Of a stretch of 13,599 nt of DNA, positions 12,192 through 13,599 are shown piece by piece. Position numbers and translations under genes: made by a program. Origin of the DNA: CAXMST01 sp032122625 (GTDB taxonomy: Bacteria; Actinomycetota; Thermoleophilia; Solirubrobacterales; 70-9); assembly GCA_032122625.1 (NCBI GenBank), contig JAQBGG010000155.1, positions 1 through 13,599 of the forward strand, given 5' to 3'. How positions within the stretch are numbered: position 1 is the first letter of the stretch; each line of letters opens with the position of its first letter. Under the pieces are notes generated by a model. The model saw only the letters and a list, made by a program, of their open reading frames with translations, was not told the origin of the DNA and did no database searches.

Positions 12192-13574
12192 ATGGAGATG
12201 GGCACGCTAGAAACTCTGCGGAACTCGGTCGAGGGTGACGTGATTGTGCCGGGGGACCCCGGCTTCGGGGAAGCGCGGACGATCTGGAACGGGATGATCG
12301 ATCGCGAGCCGGCGGCGGTCGTGCGGCCGCGCGATGCCAACGATGTCGCTGCGGCGATTGCCCTCGCCCGTAAGAACGACCTGCCGTTGGCAGTGCTCGG
12401 CGGCGGCCACAACGTCGCCGGAAACGCCGTCGTCGACGACGGCGGCGTTATCGACTTCTCCGATAAGCGCGCGATCGAGATCGACCCGGACGAGGGAATC
12501 GCCCGGGTCGAGGCGGGAGCGCTGCTCTCCGACCTCGACGCCGCCGCCGCCGAGCACGGAGTGCTGGTTCCCGGCGGCATCGTCTCGACCACGGGTGTCG
12601 CGGGCCTCACCCTGGGTGGCGGGTTCGGCTGGGCCTCCCGCAAGCTCGGACTCACGATCGACAGCCTCCGATCGGCTGAGGTCGTCACGGCGGAAGGCGA
12701 GCTGATCACAGCCTCCGAGGAGTCCCACCCGGACCTGTTCTGGGCGATCCGTGGTGGCGGCGGCAACTTCGGCGTCGTCACGTCGTTCGAGTTCGAGACC
12801 CACAAGCTCGGTCCCGAGTTTCTCTGTGGGCTGATCGTTCATCCGATCGCGTCGGCCCGGGAGTTCCTCCAGCACCACAGGGAGATGGCCGCCAAGGCGC
12901 CCGACGAGCTGTCCGCATGGGTGGTGATGCGGCTGGCGCCGCCGCTGCCGTTCCTGCCGGAGGAGGTCCACGGCCTTCCGGCCCTGGTCCTCGCGTTCGC
13001 TTACATAGGCGACCCGGAGGAAGGTGAGGCCTTGATCGCGGAGCGCTATGCCGGATTCGGTGAGCCCTATGGGAAGAACATCGGTGTGATGCCGTTCACC
13101 GATTGGCAGCAGGGATTCGACGCCCTCAACGCGGCGGGTGACCGCAACTACTGGAAGTCGCACAACCTCGCCGAACTGTCCGATCCGGCGATCGACGCTG
13201 CTATCGAGGCGATTGGAGACCTGCCCTCTCCGCACGCGGAGGTCTTCATCGCGCACCTCGGCGGGGCGATCTCCCGGATTCCCGAGGATCAGACCGCCTA
13301 CGCCCATCGCGATGCGGAGTTCGTGGTCAACATCCACGGCCACTGGACCGATCCCGCCGACGACGAGGCCGGCGTTGCGTGGGCGCGCGGGCTGTTCGAT
13401 GCACTGACGCCGCACGCTCAGGGTGGCGTCTACGTGAACTTCCTCAGCGATGAGGGCCCCGAGAGGGTCCAGGAAGCCTATTCGCCGGCTGCCTGGTCAC
13501 GATTGGTTGAAGTAAAGCGTCGCTACGACCCTGACAACGTCTTCCGGCTCAACCAGAACATTCCGCCCGGCTGA
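12192..13574 (+). CDS. FAD-binding oxidoreductase, BBE (berberine bridge enzyme-like) family
   Basis: A 460-aa flavoprotein of the VAO/PCMH fold that oxidises an alcohol, sugar or secondary metabolite; the substrate is unknown. The N-terminal FAD domain has LAVLGGGHNVAG, where H73 is at the position of the 8-alpha-histidyl FAD link, then VPGGIVSTTGVAGLTLGGGFG, and AIRGGGGNFGVVTSFEFE. The C-terminal BBE segment is YDPDNVFRLNQNI. The cysteine that makes a second FAD bond in bicovalent relatives is replaced by V131, so attachment should be through His only. The ATG at 12192 is preferred; GTG at 12183 is in frame but only 2 nt after GGGAGGA, which is too close. No signal peptide is visible. It diverges from the acyltransferase and has its own promoter. 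Confidence 0.92.
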   Translation: MEMGTLETLRNSVEGDVIVPGDPGFGEARTIWNGMIDREPAAVVRPRDANDVAAAIALARKNDLPLAVLGGGHNVAGNAVVDDGGVIDFSDKRAIEIDPDEGIARVEAGALLSDLDAAAAEHGVLVPGGIVSTTGVAGLTLGGGFGWASRKLGLTIDSLRSAEVVTAEGELITASEESHPDLFWAIRGGGGNFGVVTSFEFETHKLGPEFLCGLIVHPIASAREFLQHHREMAAKAPDELSAWVVMRLAPPLPFLPEEVHGLPALVLAFAYIGDPEEGEALIAERYAGFGEPYGKNIGVMPFTDWQQGFDALNAAGDRNYWKSHNLAELSDPAIDAAIEAIGDLPSPHAEVFIAHLGGAISRIPEDQTAYAHRDAEFVVNIHGHWTDPADDEAGVAWARGLFDALTPHAQGGVYVNFLSDEGPERVQEAYSPAAWSRLVEVKRRYDPDNVFRLNQNIPPG

Positions 13575-13599
13575 TCCCGGTCACATCCACGGGGCCCCC

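Overview
This is an ordinary-looking, high-G+C (by eye roughly two thirds; not computed) bacterial chromosomal window. Codons strongly favour G or C at the third position, GTG and TTG starts are frequent, none of the three tRNA genes encodes its CCA tail, and several genes have a TAnnnT hexamer only 6-11 nt before the start codon, as in leaderless transcripts. With the gene families present (WS/DGAT acyltransferase, actinobacterial-type amino acid deaminase/aldolase, lactone oxidase), this suggests an actinomycetote. A deep-branching soil lineage such as Thermoleophilia/Solirubrobacterales is my best guess, by inference only.

Layout. A minus-strand tRNA-Arg(ACG) opens the window (86-159). A plus-strand block of four genes follows: cytochrome P450 (312-1547), FGly-type sulfatase (1560-3272), a small DUF2007-like protein (3352-3543) and a WS/DGAT wax ester/triacylglycerol synthase (3557-4963). 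Gaps of 12, 79 and 13 bp make one transcript likely. The first gene has a -10-like hexamer overlapping a 7+7 bp palindrome. Next come two minus-strand genes, an L,D-transpeptidase (4953-5822) and tRNA-Ser(GCT) (5863-5951). Then a plus-strand PLP fold-III deaminase/aldolase (6090-7304) converges on a minus-strand FAD sugar-lactone oxidase (7332-8657). tRNA-Ser(TGA) (8706-8795) and the translational GTPase gene typA (8865-10718) run on the plus strand. A membrane acyltransferase-3 (10733-11947, minus) and a BBE-type FAD oxidoreductase (12192-13574, plus) diverge at the right end.

How the genes relate. The only convincing functional group is the P450-sulfatase-DUF2007-WS/DGAT block, which would fit oxidation, desulfation and esterification of lipid-like molecules. 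That link is an inference from gene order. The rest are stand-alone housekeeping or metabolic genes: two tRNA-Ser, TypA, a cell-wall cross-linker, an envelope acyltransferase and two unrelated covalent-type flavoproteins. I see no mobile element, CRISPR array, toxin-antitoxin pair or defence system, and no evidence of an undescribed multi-gene system. The points most worth checking are the leaderless-type promoters (two share GGGTACGCT), the conflicting start signals of the acyltransferase, and the palindromes at the P450 and oxidoreductase promoters. No gene-free stretch exceeds 300 bases; the longest is the 244 bp between the two divergent right-hand genes.
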